NCBI RefSeq assembly: GCF_001905655.1 | Contig: NZ_JMHT01000073.1 | Coordinates: 62,001-126,000, forward strand | Length of the DNA stretch: 64,000 nucleotides | Reading direction: 5' to 3' | DNA from: Mycobacterium sp. ST-F2 | GTDB lineage: Bacteria; Actinomycetota; Actinomycetes; Mycobacteriales; Mycobacteriaceae | In this document: positions 1-8,520 of the stretch, piece after piece | How positions within the stretch are numbered: the stretch's first letter is position 1 | How the letters are laid out: the number at the start of each line of letters is the position of its first letter | Notes under the pieces: model-generated | Database searches by the model: none | What the model was told of the DNA's origin: nothing | The model's input: the letters and a program-made list of their open reading frames with translations, nothing else | Program-made: the position numbers and the translations under genes

Positions 1-464
1 TGGAGATGCTGGAGAAGATCCGCACCGAGCACGGCGATGTCCGCGACTTCGTCAAGAAGGTCAAGAACCGCGAAGACGGCGTCAAGCTCATGGGCTTCGG
101 CCACCGGGTCTACAAGAACTACGACCCGCGGGCGCGCATCGTCAAGGAGCAGGCCGACAAGATCCTCGGCAAGCTCGGCGGCGACGACGAGCTGCTGGAC
201 ATCGCGAAGTCGCTCGAGGAAATTGCCCTCACCGACGACTTCTTCGTCGAGCGCAAGCTGTACCCGAACGTCGACTACTACACCGGCGTGATCTACCGGG
301 CCATGGGCTTCCCGACCCGCATGTTCACGGTGCTGTTCGCCCTCGGCCGGCTCCCGGGCTGGATCGCGCACTGGCGCGAGATGAGTGCCGACCCGAGCAC
401 CAAGATCGGCCGCCCGCGCCAGATATACACCGGCTACACCGAGCGGGACTACCCCGCCCACTAG
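1..464 (+). CDS. gltA2: Citrate synthase, C-terminal part (5' end outside window)
   Basis: This is the C-terminal 150-odd residues of a type I citrate synthase, which condenses acetyl-CoA with oxaloacetate at the entry to the TCA cycle. The reading frame is open to the left edge of the window. The family motif GFGHRVYKNYDPRA is present, followed by the conserved run FPTRMFTVLFALGRLPGW and an RPRQIYTG tail near the C-terminus. In M. tuberculosis gltA2 (Rv0896) lies a few genes upstream of ompA/arfA and prrBA, and the same order is seen here, which supports the gltA2 assignment. A strong hairpin terminator follows directly. Confidence 0.95.
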   Translation, partial: EMLEKIRTEHGDVRDFVKKVKNREDGVKLMGFGHRVYKNYDPRARIVKEQADKILGKLGGDDELLDIAKSLEEIALTDDFFVERKLYPNVDYYTGVIYRAMGFPTRMFTVLFALGRLPGWIAHWREMSADPSTKIGRPRQIYTGYTERDYPAH

Positions 465-480
465 AGCCTGTTCAGACAGG

Positions 481-516
481 GCCCCTCGCGCACTTTCGCG
501 AGGGGCTTTCTCTTTT
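481..516 (+). terminator. Intrinsic terminator of gltA2
   Basis: Perfect 10-bp stem GCCCCTCGCG / CGCGAGGGGC with a 6-nt loop, followed by the T-rich run TTTCTCTTTT. It begins 17 nt after the gltA2 stop codon. Confidence 0.85.
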
Positions 517-649
517 CCCGCGAGCGTGCGTGTTTGTACGGCAACACGCCGCCTTTTGCGTGCAATTCGAGGCCGCTCGCGGGCGCCGAGCGTGCGCATC
601 GTGCCCATGTCGCGAATGTCACGCCGAAACTCCGTTGCTTCAACGACGG

Positions 650-686
650 TTGTAGTTTCACAATGGTTGTGTGAATACAACCATTG
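650..686. promoter_or_regulatory. Two tandem TTGT-N6-ACAA operators (probable MarR sites)
   Basis: Two similar dyads lie side by side: TTGTAGTTTCACAA (650-663) and TTGTGTGAATACAA (667-680), with centres 17 bp apart. The second is the core of a longer perfect inverted repeat with 10-bp arms (661-670 and 677-686). The second site covers the GTG start codon of the efflux pump at 671. The pump is cotranscribed with a MarR gene, so autoregulation by that protein is the natural inference. Confidence 0.65.
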
Positions 687-2125
687 ACGCGCTCAGCTCG
701 CGGCGCAAGACGATCATCCTGATCTCCTGCTGCCTGAGTCTGCTCATCGTGTCGATGGACTCCACCATCGTGAACGTCGCCATCCCGTCGATCCGCCGCG
801 ACCTCGGCGCGAGCGCCACCCAGATGCAGTGGGTCGTCGACGTCTACACGCTGGTGCTGGCCTCGCTCCTGATGCTCTCCGGCGCGGCCGGTGACCGCTT
901 CGGCCGCCGTCGGGTGTTCCAGATCGGCCTGACGGTCTTCGCGTTCGGCTCACTGCTGTGCAGCCTCGCACCGACCGCCGACGCGTTGATCGGGGCTCGC
1001 CTGGTGCAGGGCATCGGCGGCTCGATGCTCAATCCCGTTGCGCTGTCGATCATTTCGCAGGTCTTCACCGGAAGGGTGGAACGGGCGCGGGCGCTCGGTT
1101 TCTGGGGCGGCGTGGTCGGTATCTCGATGGCCCTGGGCCCGACGATCGGTGGCCTGCTGATCCACGCCGTCGGCTGGCGGTCGGTGTTCTGGATCAACCT
1201 GCCGATCTGTCTGGCCGCCATCGTGCTGACCGCGATCTTCGTCCCGGAGAGCAAGTCGGGCACCATGCGCGACGTCGACCCGATCGGCCAGGGGTTGGGA
1301 GTGCTGTTCCTGTTCAGCCTGGTCTTCACCCTCATCGAGGGGCCCGGCATGGGCTGGACCCATCCCCGCACGCTGGCCATCGCGTCGCTGGCCGTTGTCG
1401 CGCTCGTGGCCTTCCTGCGCTACGAGCGCCGGCGCCACGACCCGTTCATCGACCTGCGCTTCTTCCGCAGCATCCCGTTCGCCGGCGCCACCGTCACCGC
1501 GGTGCTGGCGCTGACGGGCTGGGGTGCCTTCCTGTTCATGATGTCCTTCTATCTGCAGAACGAGCGGCACTACTCGGCGATGCACACGGGCATCATCTAC
1601 CTGCCCATTGCCATTGGCGCCCTGGTGTTTTCGCCCTTGTCGGGCCGGATCGTCGGGCGCTACGGCGCTCGTCCGTCGCTGATGGTGGCCGGCGTCCTGA
1701 TGGCTTCGGCCGCGCTCATGTTGACGACGCTGACCGCGACGACGCCCATGTGGCGAGTGGTCGTCATTTTCGCGGTGTACGGCATAGGGTTCGCCATGAT
1801 GAATGCGCCAGTGACCAACGCCGCGGTGAGCGGCATGCCGGTGGACCGCGCGGGCGCGGCGGCGGCGGTGACGTCAACCAGCCGTCAGGTCGGTGTGAGT
1901 ATCGGTGTGGCACTGTGCGGTTCGGTCGCCGGCTCGGCACTTGCCGGTAGCGGTGTCGACTTCGCGACGCAGGCCCGGCCGCTGTGGTGGATGTGCGTCG
2001 GGATCGGTGTGGCGGTCGCCACGCTGGGATTCGTCTCGACCTCGCCGCGGGCACTGCGCTCGGCCGAGCGGTTGGCGCCGCTGATCAAGGGGCCGCGTGA
2101 ACCGGAGCCGGCCGGTGTCCACTGA
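671..2125 (+). CDS. DHA2-family MFS drug efflux transporter
   Basis: A 484-residue proton-coupled exporter of the 14-TM DHA2 (EmrB/QacA-like) group, expected in the cytoplasmic membrane. The N-terminus has the family signature MDSTIVNVAIPSI in TM1, then GDRFGRRRVF (motif A) in the TM2-3 loop and GGVVGISMALGPTIGG (motif C of antiporters). The GTG start has no Shine-Dalgarno sequence upstream and sits inside a palindrome, so a leaderless transcript is plausible. The gene overlaps the following MarR gene by 29 nt, an arrangement typical of an efflux pump and its repressor. The substrate cannot be read from sequence. Confidence 0.9.
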   Translation: MNTTIDALSSRRKTIILISCCLSLLIVSMDSTIVNVAIPSIRRDLGASATQMQWVVDVYTLVLASLLMLSGAAGDRFGRRRVFQIGLTVFAFGSLLCSLAPTADALIGARLVQGIGGSMLNPVALSIISQVFTGRVERARALGFWGGVVGISMALGPTIGGLLIHAVGWRSVFWINLPICLAAIVLTAIFVPESKSGTMRDVDPIGQGLGVLFLFSLVFTLIEGPGMGWTHPRTLAIASLAVVALVAFLRYERRRHDPFIDLRFFRSIPFAGATVTAVLALTGWGAFLFMMSFYLQNERHYSAMHTGIIYLPIAIGALVFSPLSGRIVGRYGARPSLMVAGVLMASAALMLTTLTATTPMWRVVVIFAVYGIGFAMMNAPVTNAAVSGMPVDRAGAAAAVTSTSRQVGVSIGVALCGSVAGSALAGSGVDFATQARPLWWMCVGIGVAVATLGFVSTSPRALRSAERLAPLIKGPREPEPAGVH

Positions 2126-2534
2126 TTCCTTGGCCGACGAGGTCTGGCAGGCCATGGCCGCCGTCGTGGTCGAGAACCGCGACAGCTGGAAACGCGCGGT
2201 GGTCGAGCAGTCCGGGCTGCCGTTCAGTCGCGCCCGGATTCTGCGCCGGTTGGAGGCCAAGGCGATGACGGCCAAAGAACTCGCCGCCGCGACCGCCATG
2301 GATGCGCCGGCCGCCACCGTGGCGATCAATGATCTGGAAGAACGTGGATTGGTTGTGCGCCAGCCGGATCCGGACAATCGCCGGTGCAAACTGGTGTCCC
2401 TCACCGACGACGGCGCCGAGCTGATGCGCCGTATCCGGCAGATCGACGACCCGGCACCGCCGGTCTTTGCGACGCTGGACGCCGACGAGCTCGCCACGCT
2501 CCGTGACCTGCTGAGCCGCCTGCGCCGCCACTAG
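2097..2534 (+). CDS. MarR-family transcriptional regulator
   Basis: A 145-residue winged-helix protein. The sequence reads as a MarR fold: the helix pair around KAMTAKELAAATAMDAPAATVAINDLEERGLV is the recognition unit (roughly residues 59-90), followed by the wing VRQPDPDNRRCKLVSLTDDG typical of the family. It starts with GTG inside the 3' end of the efflux-pump gene, preceded by AAGGGG, so the two are translationally coupled. It probably represses its own operon through the two dyads at 650-686. The ligand is unknown. Confidence 0.88.
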   Translation: MNRSRPVSTDSLADEVWQAMAAVVVENRDSWKRAVVEQSGLPFSRARILRRLEAKAMTAKELAAATAMDAPAATVAINDLEERGLVVRQPDPDNRRCKLVSLTDDGAELMRRIRQIDDPAPPVFATLDADELATLRDLLSRLRRH

Positions 2535-2575
2535 GGACGTGGTTCCCGTCCACGCGCGGCGGGGGCCCGACTACG

Positions 2576-2950
2576 GTGGTGCCCGTGGCTAACACCAAAC
2601 CTGAGATCGAATTCCCGGACGGCCCGGCACCTGACTCGCTGGTGATCGAGGACCTCATCGTCGGCGACGGTGCCGAGGCGGTGCCCGGCGGCAACGTCAC
2701 GGTGCACTACGTCGGCGTCGAGTACGACACCGGCGACGAGTTTGACAGCTCCTGGAACCGGGGCGAGACCATCGAATTCCCCCTGCGCGGCCTGATCCAG
2801 GGCTGGCAGGACGGCATCCCCGGGATGCGCGTGGGCGGCCGGCGCAAGCTGACCATCCCGCCCGCCCAGGCCTACGGCCCCGCCGGTGGCGGGCATCGCC
2901 TGTCCGGCAAGACGCTGATCTTCGTCATCGACCTCGTCGGCGTGCGCTGA
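2576..2950 (+). CDS. FKBP-type peptidyl-prolyl cis-trans isomerase
   Basis: A 124-residue single-domain FKBP that would catalyse proline isomerisation during folding. The family pattern is complete: VTVHYVGVEYDTGDEFDSSW, then IQGWQDGIPGMRVGGRRKLTIPPAQAYG, then a final LIFVIDLVGV strand. There is no signal peptide, so it is cytosolic. Three in-frame GTG codons (2576, 2579, 2585) could each start translation; 2585 gives a protein beginning MANTKPEIEF. Confidence 0.93.
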   Translation: MVPVANTKPEIEFPDGPAPDSLVIEDLIVGDGAEAVPGGNVTVHYVGVEYDTGDEFDSSWNRGETIEFPLRGLIQGWQDGIPGMRVGGRRKLTIPPAQAYGPAGGGHRLSGKTLIFVIDLVGVR

Positions 2951-2971
2951 CCCGGATCGACTTTTGTCGGG

Positions 2972-3038
2972 CTTAGGGCCCGATGGTTGTGGCGTGTCAT
3001 GGCGGCAACGTGCCGTCCCACAGCCGTCGGGCCCTAGG
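2972..3038 (+). promoter_or_regulatory. Long hairpin in the fkbp-arfA intergenic region / arfA leader
   Basis: Two 21-nt arms (2972-2992 and 3018-3038) match at 18 of 21 positions. All three differences are T versus C opposite G, so the RNA would still pair as G.U. The 25-nt loop has its own smaller complementarity (GGCGGCA with TGCCGTC). The structure ends 13 nt before the AGGAGG ribosome site of arfA at 3052. No U-tract follows. It could be a terminator for the FKBP gene or a leader structure for arfA. Confidence 0.55.
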
Positions 3039-3065
3039 CTCGAATTGTTTTCAGGAGGGTTTTGC

Positions 3066-4067
3066 ATGCCGGACACAGCTGACGTCACCACCGAGCCGTC
3101 CGGCATTGTGCGTCGACTGGGCACGCGGGGCAAGGTGGCCGCGGTCGGTGTCGTGGTGGCCGTCGTCGCGGCCGTCGCCTGGTTGGTGTTCGGCAGCTCC
3201 GATGAGCACCGGGCCCCGAGTTCCATCGCGGCGTCCGCAGTCCCGACTCCGGCACAGCCCGCCGAGCTGACGTCAGCACCCTTCGCGTTGACCCGCGACG
3301 GCACCACCGTCACCCTGACGGGCAGCGTCGCCAACACCCGGTCGAAGTCCGAACTGGCCGCCGCGGTGAAGGCGCAGTGGCTCAGCGCCACCCTCGACGA
3401 CAAGACGACGGTCGTGGACGGCGCCGGGACCCCGGACATGTCGGTCATCGGCAACGTCCTGTCCGCCGCTGACTCGATCCCGGATTTCGGGCTGTCCATC
3501 GACGGCGCCACCATCACGCTCATGGGAACGGCCCCCAACCTCGGCGTTGCCTCCGAGGTGCAGAACGCCGCGGCCCTCTCGTTCCCGGGTGCCAAGCTGT
3601 CCAACAACATTCAGATTCCCGCGCCGGGTGGTCCGGTGGCACCGCCCGCATCGGAGCTGTCGTCGGCGCCCGGTCCCGCGCCGGCACCCGCTCCGACCGG
3701 TGGTCCCTGCGCGAAGGTGCAATCCGAAGTCACGGACCTGCTGCGCACCCCGATCAGTTTCGTCACCGGCGGCTCTCAGATGACGGGGGAGTCACGCCGG
3801 GTGCTGAGCCAGATCGCGGACAAGATCAAGGGCTGCCCCAACGGTGCGGTCACCGTGGTGGGCTACACCGACAACCAGGGCAGTGACGCGGTCAACCTCA
3901 AGCTGAGCGACACCCGCGCCAAAGCCGTTGCCGCCGCACTGGTTTCGAATGGTGTGCTGGCCGCGAAGGTGACGGCCCGTGGCGCCGGCTCCGCCGACCC
4001 TGTCGCCGACAACAGCACCGAGGAAGGCCGGGCCAAGAACCGCCGGGTCGAGATCACCGTCGGCTGA
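3066..4067 (+). CDS. arfA: OmpA-family peptidoglycan-binding protein ArfA/OmpATb
   Basis: A 333-residue protein matching mycobacterial ArfA (Rv0899). It has a short cytoplasmic N-terminus, one membrane segment (about residues 23-43, KVAAVGVVVAVVAAVAWLVF), two BON-like repeats (about 65-190), a Pro/Ala linker, and a C-terminal OmpA domain ending NNTEEGRAKNRRVEI-like. The OmpA motif includes VTVVGYTDNQGSDAVNLKLSDTRA, where Asp and Arg bind peptidoglycan diaminopimelate. In M. tuberculosis this protein belongs to the arfABC operon needed for growth at acid pH through ammonia release. Here arfB and arfC are not downstream; prrB follows convergently. The start is the ATG after a perfect AGGAGG. 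Confidence 0.9.
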   Translation: MPDTADVTTEPSGIVRRLGTRGKVAAVGVVVAVVAAVAWLVFGSSDEHRAPSSIAASAVPTPAQPAELTSAPFALTRDGTTVTLTGSVANTRSKSELAAAVKAQWLSATLDDKTTVVDGAGTPDMSVIGNVLSAADSIPDFGLSIDGATITLMGTAPNLGVASEVQNAAALSFPGAKLSNNIQIPAPGGPVAPPASELSSAPGPAPAPAPTGGPCAKVQSEVTDLLRTPISFVTGGSQMTGESRRVLSQIADKIKGCPNGAVTVVGYTDNQGSDAVNLKLSDTRAKAVAAALVSNGVLAAKVTARGAGSADPVADNSTEEGRAKNRRVEITVG

Positions 4068-4128
4068 GAGGCCGGGCGGTTGAGTGTGCGTCCTCGCGAG
4101 GTCTACTGGCACATCTACGCCCAGGATG

Positions 4129-4169
4129 CAGGGTCAACTCGACTCCAGAGCCGAGGACGGTTGACCCTG
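4129..4169. terminator. Bidirectional hairpin between arfA and prrB
   Basis: Perfect 10-bp arms CAGGGTCAAC (4129-4138) and GTTGACCCTG (4160-4169) lie between two convergent genes. A third copy of CAGGGTCAA begins at 4211. There is no T-tract, so terminator function is inferred from position and structure. Confidence 0.55.
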
Positions 4170-4230
4170 AACTGACGGCGCACCGCACTCGAACAAATGC
4201 GCCCTGGATACAGGGTCAATGTGGAAGTCC

Positions 4231-5571
4231 TCAGCGATGCCCGGGCAGGCGCAGCAGCAGCCGCGTCCCGCCGAGCGGGCTGGTCTCCAATGTCGCCGTC
4301 CCGCCGTGGATCTCGGCCTGTTGCGCCACCAGCGCCAGGCCCAGGCCCGAGCCTGAGTGCGACGCGGTGGAGCCGAGGCTGAACCGACCGAAGACCTTCA
4401 GGCGCTCCTCTTCGGGCACGCCGCAGCCGTCGTCGTCGACGGCGATCTCGACGCCGGCGCGCGAACTGACCGCCGACAGTTGCACTTTCGAGGCGCCGCC
4501 GTGCTTGACGGCGTTGGCGATCGCGTTGTCCACCGAAAGCCGGAGCCCGGCAGGCAGTCCCACGATGATGATGGTCGGCGCCGGCACCAGCGATACCTCC
4601 AGGTCGGGGTAGACGCGCATGGCGTCGTGCGCGGCACGGTCCAGCAGTTCGGTGATGTCCACGGGCACATGGTCATCGACGGTGGACAGTTCGCCCTGCG
4701 CCAGCCGCTCCAGCGCCCACAGTGTCGTCTCGATGCGCGACTGGGTGCGCACGACGTCGCCCAGCACTTCCTTGCGCTGTTCGTCCGGAAGATCCAGTGT
4801 GGTCAGGATTTCGACGTTGGTGCGCATCGCGGTGAGCGGGGTGCGCAGCTCGTGTGCCGACACCGCGGCGAAGTCGCGCGCCGAGGCCAGCGCGGCCTTC
4901 GTCCGGCCCTTCTCCTCCCACACGCGGTCCACCAGACCCTTGACCGCGTCCGCGATGTCGACGGCCTCGGTGGCACCTCGTACGTCGATGTGTGGGGCAT
5001 CGCCTTCCGGGTCGATGTCGCGGGTCTGCTGCGCCAGCCGTTTGAGGGGACGCACCGCGAACGCGGCGAGCGCCCAGCCCGCCACCGCGGCCGCGCCAAT
5101 GGCGAACGCGCACAACGCGATCACCCGGCGGTGCAGATTGTTGGTGTCGACGATGGTCGCGTCGTAGGTGGCGCCCACCGCGACCAGCATCGGGTCCGGC
5201 ATGTGGATCTGCACGGTCCGCACCCGGTAGCGGACGCCCTTGACGTCGGTGTCGGCATAGCCGACGGGCAGCTCGGGCAGCACGACATTCGAGTTCGAGC
5301 TGACCTGGCCGTTCCGGCGTGCGGTGATGACGACGTTCTCGTCGTGCGGCGGCCGCGGAATCTCATCCAGCCCGCGGGGCAGGAACGGGATCGCGAACCC
5401 GGCCGCTTCATCGAGACGGCGGTCCAGCCGCTCCTTGCGGTCGTTGGTGATGCCGATCCACACGATGGTGCCGACGATCCCGACCACGATGGCCGCGGCG
5501 ATACCGGTGGCGAACGCGACGCGCGACTGCAGCGACGGGGTGCGACGGAAGACCCGCGCCAGCGTGTTCAC
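4231..5571 (-). CDS. prrB: Two-component sensor histidine kinase PrrB
   Basis: A 446-residue membrane histidine kinase. TM1 is at about 20-42 and TM2 at about 150-172, bracketing an extracytoplasmic sensor domain. A HAMP linker (VRPLKRLAQQTRDIDPEGDA) follows, then the dimerisation box SAHELRTPLTAMR with phospho-acceptor His240, and an ATPase domain with VDNAIANAVKHG (N box), DDDGCGVPEEE (G1) and GSGLGLALV (G2). It phosphorylates PrrA, whose gene ends 3 nt upstream. In M. tuberculosis prrAB is essential and is induced early in macrophage infection. The neighbour order arfA-prrB-prrA is the mycobacterial one. Confidence 0.95.
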   Translation of the reverse strand: MNTLARVFRRTPSLQSRVAFATGIAAAIVVGIVGTIVWIGITNDRKERLDRRLDEAAGFAIPFLPRGLDEIPRPPHDENVVITARRNGQVSSNSNVVLPELPVGYADTDVKGVRYRVRTVQIHMPDPMLVAVGATYDATIVDTNNLHRRVIALCAFAIGAAAVAGWALAAFAVRPLKRLAQQTRDIDPEGDAPHIDVRGATEAVDIADAVKGLVDRVWEEKGRTKAALASARDFAAVSAHELRTPLTAMRTNVEILTTLDLPDEQRKEVLGDVVRTQSRIETTLWALERLAQGELSTVDDHVPVDITELLDRAAHDAMRVYPDLEVSLVPAPTIIIVGLPAGLRLSVDNAIANAVKHGGASKVQLSAVSSRAGVEIAVDDDGCGVPEEERLKVFGRFSLGSTASHSGSGLGLALVAQQAEIHGGTATLETSPLGGTRLLLRLPGHR

Positions 5572-5574
5572 GGG

Positions 5575-6285
5575 CTACTGCTGCCTGAGCACGAACCCCA
5601 CACCGCGGACCGTGTGCAACAGTCGCGGCGCCCCGTTGGCCTCCAGCTTGCGGCGCAGGTAGCCGATGAACACGTCGACGACGTTGGTGTCGGCGGCGAA
5701 GTCGTAACCCCACACCAGCTCGAGCAGCTGGGCGCGGGACAGCACGGCGGTCTTGTGCTCGGCCAGCACGGCCAGCAGGTCGAACTCGCGCTTGGTCAGG
5801 TCGACGTCGGCGCCGTTGACGCGGGCCCGCCGGCCCGGGATGTCGACTTCGAGTGGTCCGACCGAGATGGTCTCCGACGAGAACGTGGCCGTCGCCCCGC
5901 GGCGGCGCAGCAGCGCCTTGACGCGCGCGACCAGCTCGGCCAACACGAACGGCTTCACCAGGTAGTCGTCGGCGCCGGCTTCCAGCCCGGCCACGCGATC
6001 ATCGACCGAGCTGCGGGCCGAGAGCACACACACGGGCACGTCGTTGTCCATGGCGCGCAGGGCGGTGACGACGCTGACGCCGTCCAGCACCGGCATGTTG
6101 ATGTCCAGAATGATGGCGTCAGGCCGGAATTCGGTGGCACTGCGCAGGGCCTCGGCACCGTCGACCGCGGTCGACACCTCGAAACCGGACAGCCGCAGTC
6201 CACGCTCCAGTGAGGCCAGCACGTCCGGGTCGTCGTCGACTACGAGCAGGCGGGGGGAGGCGCTTCCGCTATCCATATGCCTCAT
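5575..6285 (-). CDS. prrA: OmpR/PhoB-type response regulator PrrA
   Basis: An OmpR-family regulator whose sequence is nearly the same as I remember for M. tuberculosis PrrA. The receiver domain has the acidic pair DDD near the N-terminus, phospho-acceptor Asp58 (numbered from the inner ATG at 6276) in ILDINMPVLDG, and the conserved Lys in DDYLVKPF. The C-terminal winged helix ends VVDVFIGYLRRKLE...LLHTVRGVGFVLR. Two in-frame ATGs (6285 and 6276) are possible; the inner one fits the published D58 numbering. It is transcribed ahead of prrB as one operon. Confidence 0.96.
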   Translation of the reverse strand: MRHMDSGSASPRLLVVDDDPDVLASLERGLRLSGFEVSTAVDGAEALRSATEFRPDAIILDINMPVLDGVSVVTALRAMDNDVPVCVLSARSSVDDRVAGLEAGADDYLVKPFVLAELVARVKALLRRRGATATFSSETISVGPLEVDIPGRRARVNGADVDLTKREFDLLAVLAEHKTAVLSRAQLLELVWGYDFAADTNVVDVFIGYLRRKLEANGAPRLLHTVRGVGFVLRQQ

Positions 6286-6358
6286 CTTGCCCGATGGCCC
6301 ACCGTTATTGACGGAGGCACGTCTGGCAGCCGCTATTCGGTGCTAGCATCCCGCGCTT

Positions 6359-7348
6359 ATGGGGCCTGAGTCGCCGCGAGTCATCGTCCAACCCGATGAC
6401 GGCGTGCCGCCGGTGCGCGATTTCATCGCGTCGGCGCAGAAATCGCTGCTGATCAAACAATTCACGTTCACCGAGCCGTCGCTCGTGCAGGCGGTGATCG
6501 AACGGCACCAGGCGGGCGTCGCGGTGCGCGTCATGCTGAACCCGGCCCGCTCCGGGGGCGACCGCGCCAATGACGAGACGTTCGAACAGTTCTCGGACGC
6601 CGGTGTGAACGTGCAGTGGTCCAATCCGTCGTTCTATGTGACGCACGAGAAGTCCATCGTGGTCGACGAGACGGCCGCGCTGGTGGCCACATTCAACCTG
6701 TGTGAGAAGTACTTCACCCTCACGCGAGACTACGGCGTCATCACCACGGAGCCCGATCACGTCGCGCAGATCGTCGAGGTGTTCGACGCCGACTGGTCGC
6801 ACACCGACTGGGAGCCGTCGCAGTATCACGGGCTGCTGTGGAGCAACTCGAATTCCCGCTACCACATGGCGAAATTCATCGACACTGCCGAACACCGGCT
6901 GCGCATCCAGCACCCCAAGTACGTCGACGCCGTCATCCTCGACCACATCGCGGCGGCAGTGGGCCGCGGCGTGAATGTCCATGTGTTGTGCGGCGGAAAG
7001 CACGGCATCAGCGACTGGGACATCCTCGACACGTTCGCGTCGCTGCGGACGTTGCGCCGGTTCGGCGCGAAGGTCCGCAAGCAGAAGAACCTGCGGGTGC
7101 ACGCCAAGCTGGTGATCGTCGACGACCACGAAGCGCTCGTGGGCTCGATGAACATCGACCGCAGCGCCTTCGACCTGCGCCGCGAACTGGGCGTGATGGT
7201 CAAGGACCCGGACGCCGTCGCGCGGCTGTCGCAGGTGTTCGACGCCGACTGGGAGACCTCGCACCACTACGAGCCGCCGGATCCGCTCGACTCGTCGCAG
7301 CATCACGAAGACGACTTCCCGCACGATCCCGAGTTGGTCCATGAGTGA
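6359..7348 (+). CDS. Phospholipase D-like (cardiolipin-synthase-type) domain protein
   Basis: A 329-residue soluble protein with the two HxK motifs of the phospholipase D superfamily: THEKSIVVDETAALVATFN near residue 100 and VHAKLVIVDDHEALVGSMNID near residue 247. In this superfamily the two motifs together make one active site for phosphodiester transfer or hydrolysis. It lacks the TM segments of cardiolipin synthase, so the substrate (phospholipid, nucleic acid or other) is open. It is divergent from prrA, with only 73 nt between the starts, and overlaps the next gene by 8 nt, suggesting cotranscription with the chrA pair. Confidence 0.85.
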   Translation: MGPESPRVIVQPDDGVPPVRDFIASAQKSLLIKQFTFTEPSLVQAVIERHQAGVAVRVMLNPARSGGDRANDETFEQFSDAGVNVQWSNPSFYVTHEKSIVVDETAALVATFNLCEKYFTLTRDYGVITTEPDHVAQIVEVFDADWSHTDWEPSQYHGLLWSNSNSRYHMAKFIDTAEHRLRIQHPKYVDAVILDHIAAAVGRGVNVHVLCGGKHGISDWDILDTFASLRTLRRFGAKVRKQKNLRVHAKLVIVDDHEALVGSMNIDRSAFDLRRELGVMVKDPDAVARLSQVFDADWETSHHYEPPDPLDSSQHHEDDFPHDPELVHE

Positions 7349-7916
7349 GCAGATCGACTCGACAGCCCAACGGGTTTCGTTGTTCGAGTTGGTCCTGACG
7401 TTCAACCACATCGCGCTGGCGTCGTTCGGTGGCGGGCTGTCGGCCTGGTCTCGTGAAGTCCTGGTGGTGGAGAAGGGCTGGCTCGGCGACTCCGAGTTCC
7501 TCTCGGCCACAACGATGTGCCGCATCCTGCCGGGCGCCAACCAGGTCAACATGGCGGTGTTCGCCGGCACCAAGATGCGCGGCTTTCCCGGCGCCGTCGC
7601 CGCGGTATTCGGCTTGTGCGCCATGCCTCTGGTCATCGTGCTGGCACTGTCGTTTGCCTACTTCCGGTTCAAGGAGGTACCCGCCGTCAAGGGCGTGCTG
7701 CACGGCGCGTCGGCGGCCGCGGTGGCGCTGACCCTGACGATGGTGCTCAAGACGGGCCAGAAGTGCCTGACGGGCGTCGTGCCGGTCCTGCTGTTCGCCG
7801 GGGCCTTCGTGCTCAACGGCGTCCTGCGGTTTCCGTTGCTGGGCACGCTCGCGATCCTGGCGCCGCTCAGCTTGATCTGGGCGTGGCCGCGGGATCGCGC
7901 CACAGCAGCGTCATGA
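7341..7916 (+). CDS. chrA1: Chromate-transporter-family protein, N-terminal-type half
   Basis: A 191-residue membrane protein of the CHR family in its short-chain form. The family signature is visible: FELVLTFNHIALASFGGGLSAW, then LPGANQVNMAVFAG, and hydrophobic segments to the C-terminus. Short-chain CHR proteins work as pairs with opposite topology, and the partner follows 10 nt downstream. Characterised members export chromate; that function is assumed from the family rather than shown. The gene begins inside the end of the PLD-like gene. Confidence 0.87.
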   Translation: MSEQIDSTAQRVSLFELVLTFNHIALASFGGGLSAWSREVLVVEKGWLGDSEFLSATTMCRILPGANQVNMAVFAGTKMRGFPGAVAAVFGLCAMPLVIVLALSFAYFRFKEVPAVKGVLHGASAAAVALTLTMVLKTGQKCLTGVVPVLLFAGAFVLNGVLRFPLLGTLAILAPLSLIWAWPRDRATAAS

Positions 7917-7926
7917 GCGCCGCGGC

Positions 7927-8487
7927 ATGAGTACAGCAGCGCTCTCAACGTACGTCCAGCTCATCGGGCTGTTCGGCATGTTGTCGCTGTTGTCCATCGG
8001 TGGCGGCAATGTGGTCCTGCCGGAAATGCACATCACCGCCGTCAACGGCAGGCACTGGTTGACCAACAACCAGTTCGCCGACCTGTTCTCGATCTCGCAG
8101 ACTGCGCCGGGCCCGAGCATCCTCATCGTGTCGATGGTCGGGTACGGCGCCGGCCTGAAAGTCGCCGGGATTCCCGGGGCGATCATCGGCGGCGTCGTCT
8201 CGATGGTCGCGATGGTGGCGCCGGCGGCGGGTTTCGTCTACGTCATCACGTTGATCTGGCAGAAGGCCGAGCGCTCGAAACTGCGGCGGGCGGTCGAGAA
8301 GGGCTTTGCGCCGCTCACTGTGGGTCTCATCCTGGCGGCGTCGCTGGTCATGAGCCGCGCAGCCGACCACGACTGGCGGGCCTACACCGTCACTGCGGTG
8401 TGCACCGTGATCTTCATGGTCACCAAGCTGAACCCGCTGATCGTGGTGGCTGCAGCAGGCGTGGTGGGGTACCTGGGTTTCATCTGA
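7927..8487 (+). CDS. chrA2: Chromate-transporter-family protein, C-terminal-type half
   Basis: A 186-residue partner of the previous gene. It repeats the CHR pattern with LFGMLSLLSIGGGNVVLPEMH near the start and SISQTAPGPSILIVSMVGYGAG about 40 residues later, followed by four to five hydrophobic segments. Bidomain ChrA proteins carry both halves in one chain; here they are two genes separated by 10 nt. Together they should form one antiporter in the cytoplasmic membrane. Confidence 0.87.
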   Translation: MSTAALSTYVQLIGLFGMLSLLSIGGGNVVLPEMHITAVNGRHWLTNNQFADLFSISQTAPGPSILIVSMVGYGAGLKVAGIPGAIIGGVVSMVAMVAPAAGFVYVITLIWQKAERSKLRRAVEKGFAPLTVGLILAASLVMSRAADHDWRAYTVTAVCTVIFMVTKLNPLIVVAAAGVVGYLGFI

Positions 8488-8520
8488 CCATTTGTCCTGG
8501 TCAACCTGCCGCGCCGCGGG

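Noticed and set aside
4357..6213. Long plus-strand open frame of about 618 codons over prrB-prrA
   Set aside because: It is antisense to two genes with complete motifs, has Arg/His-rich shadow composition and no ribosome site.
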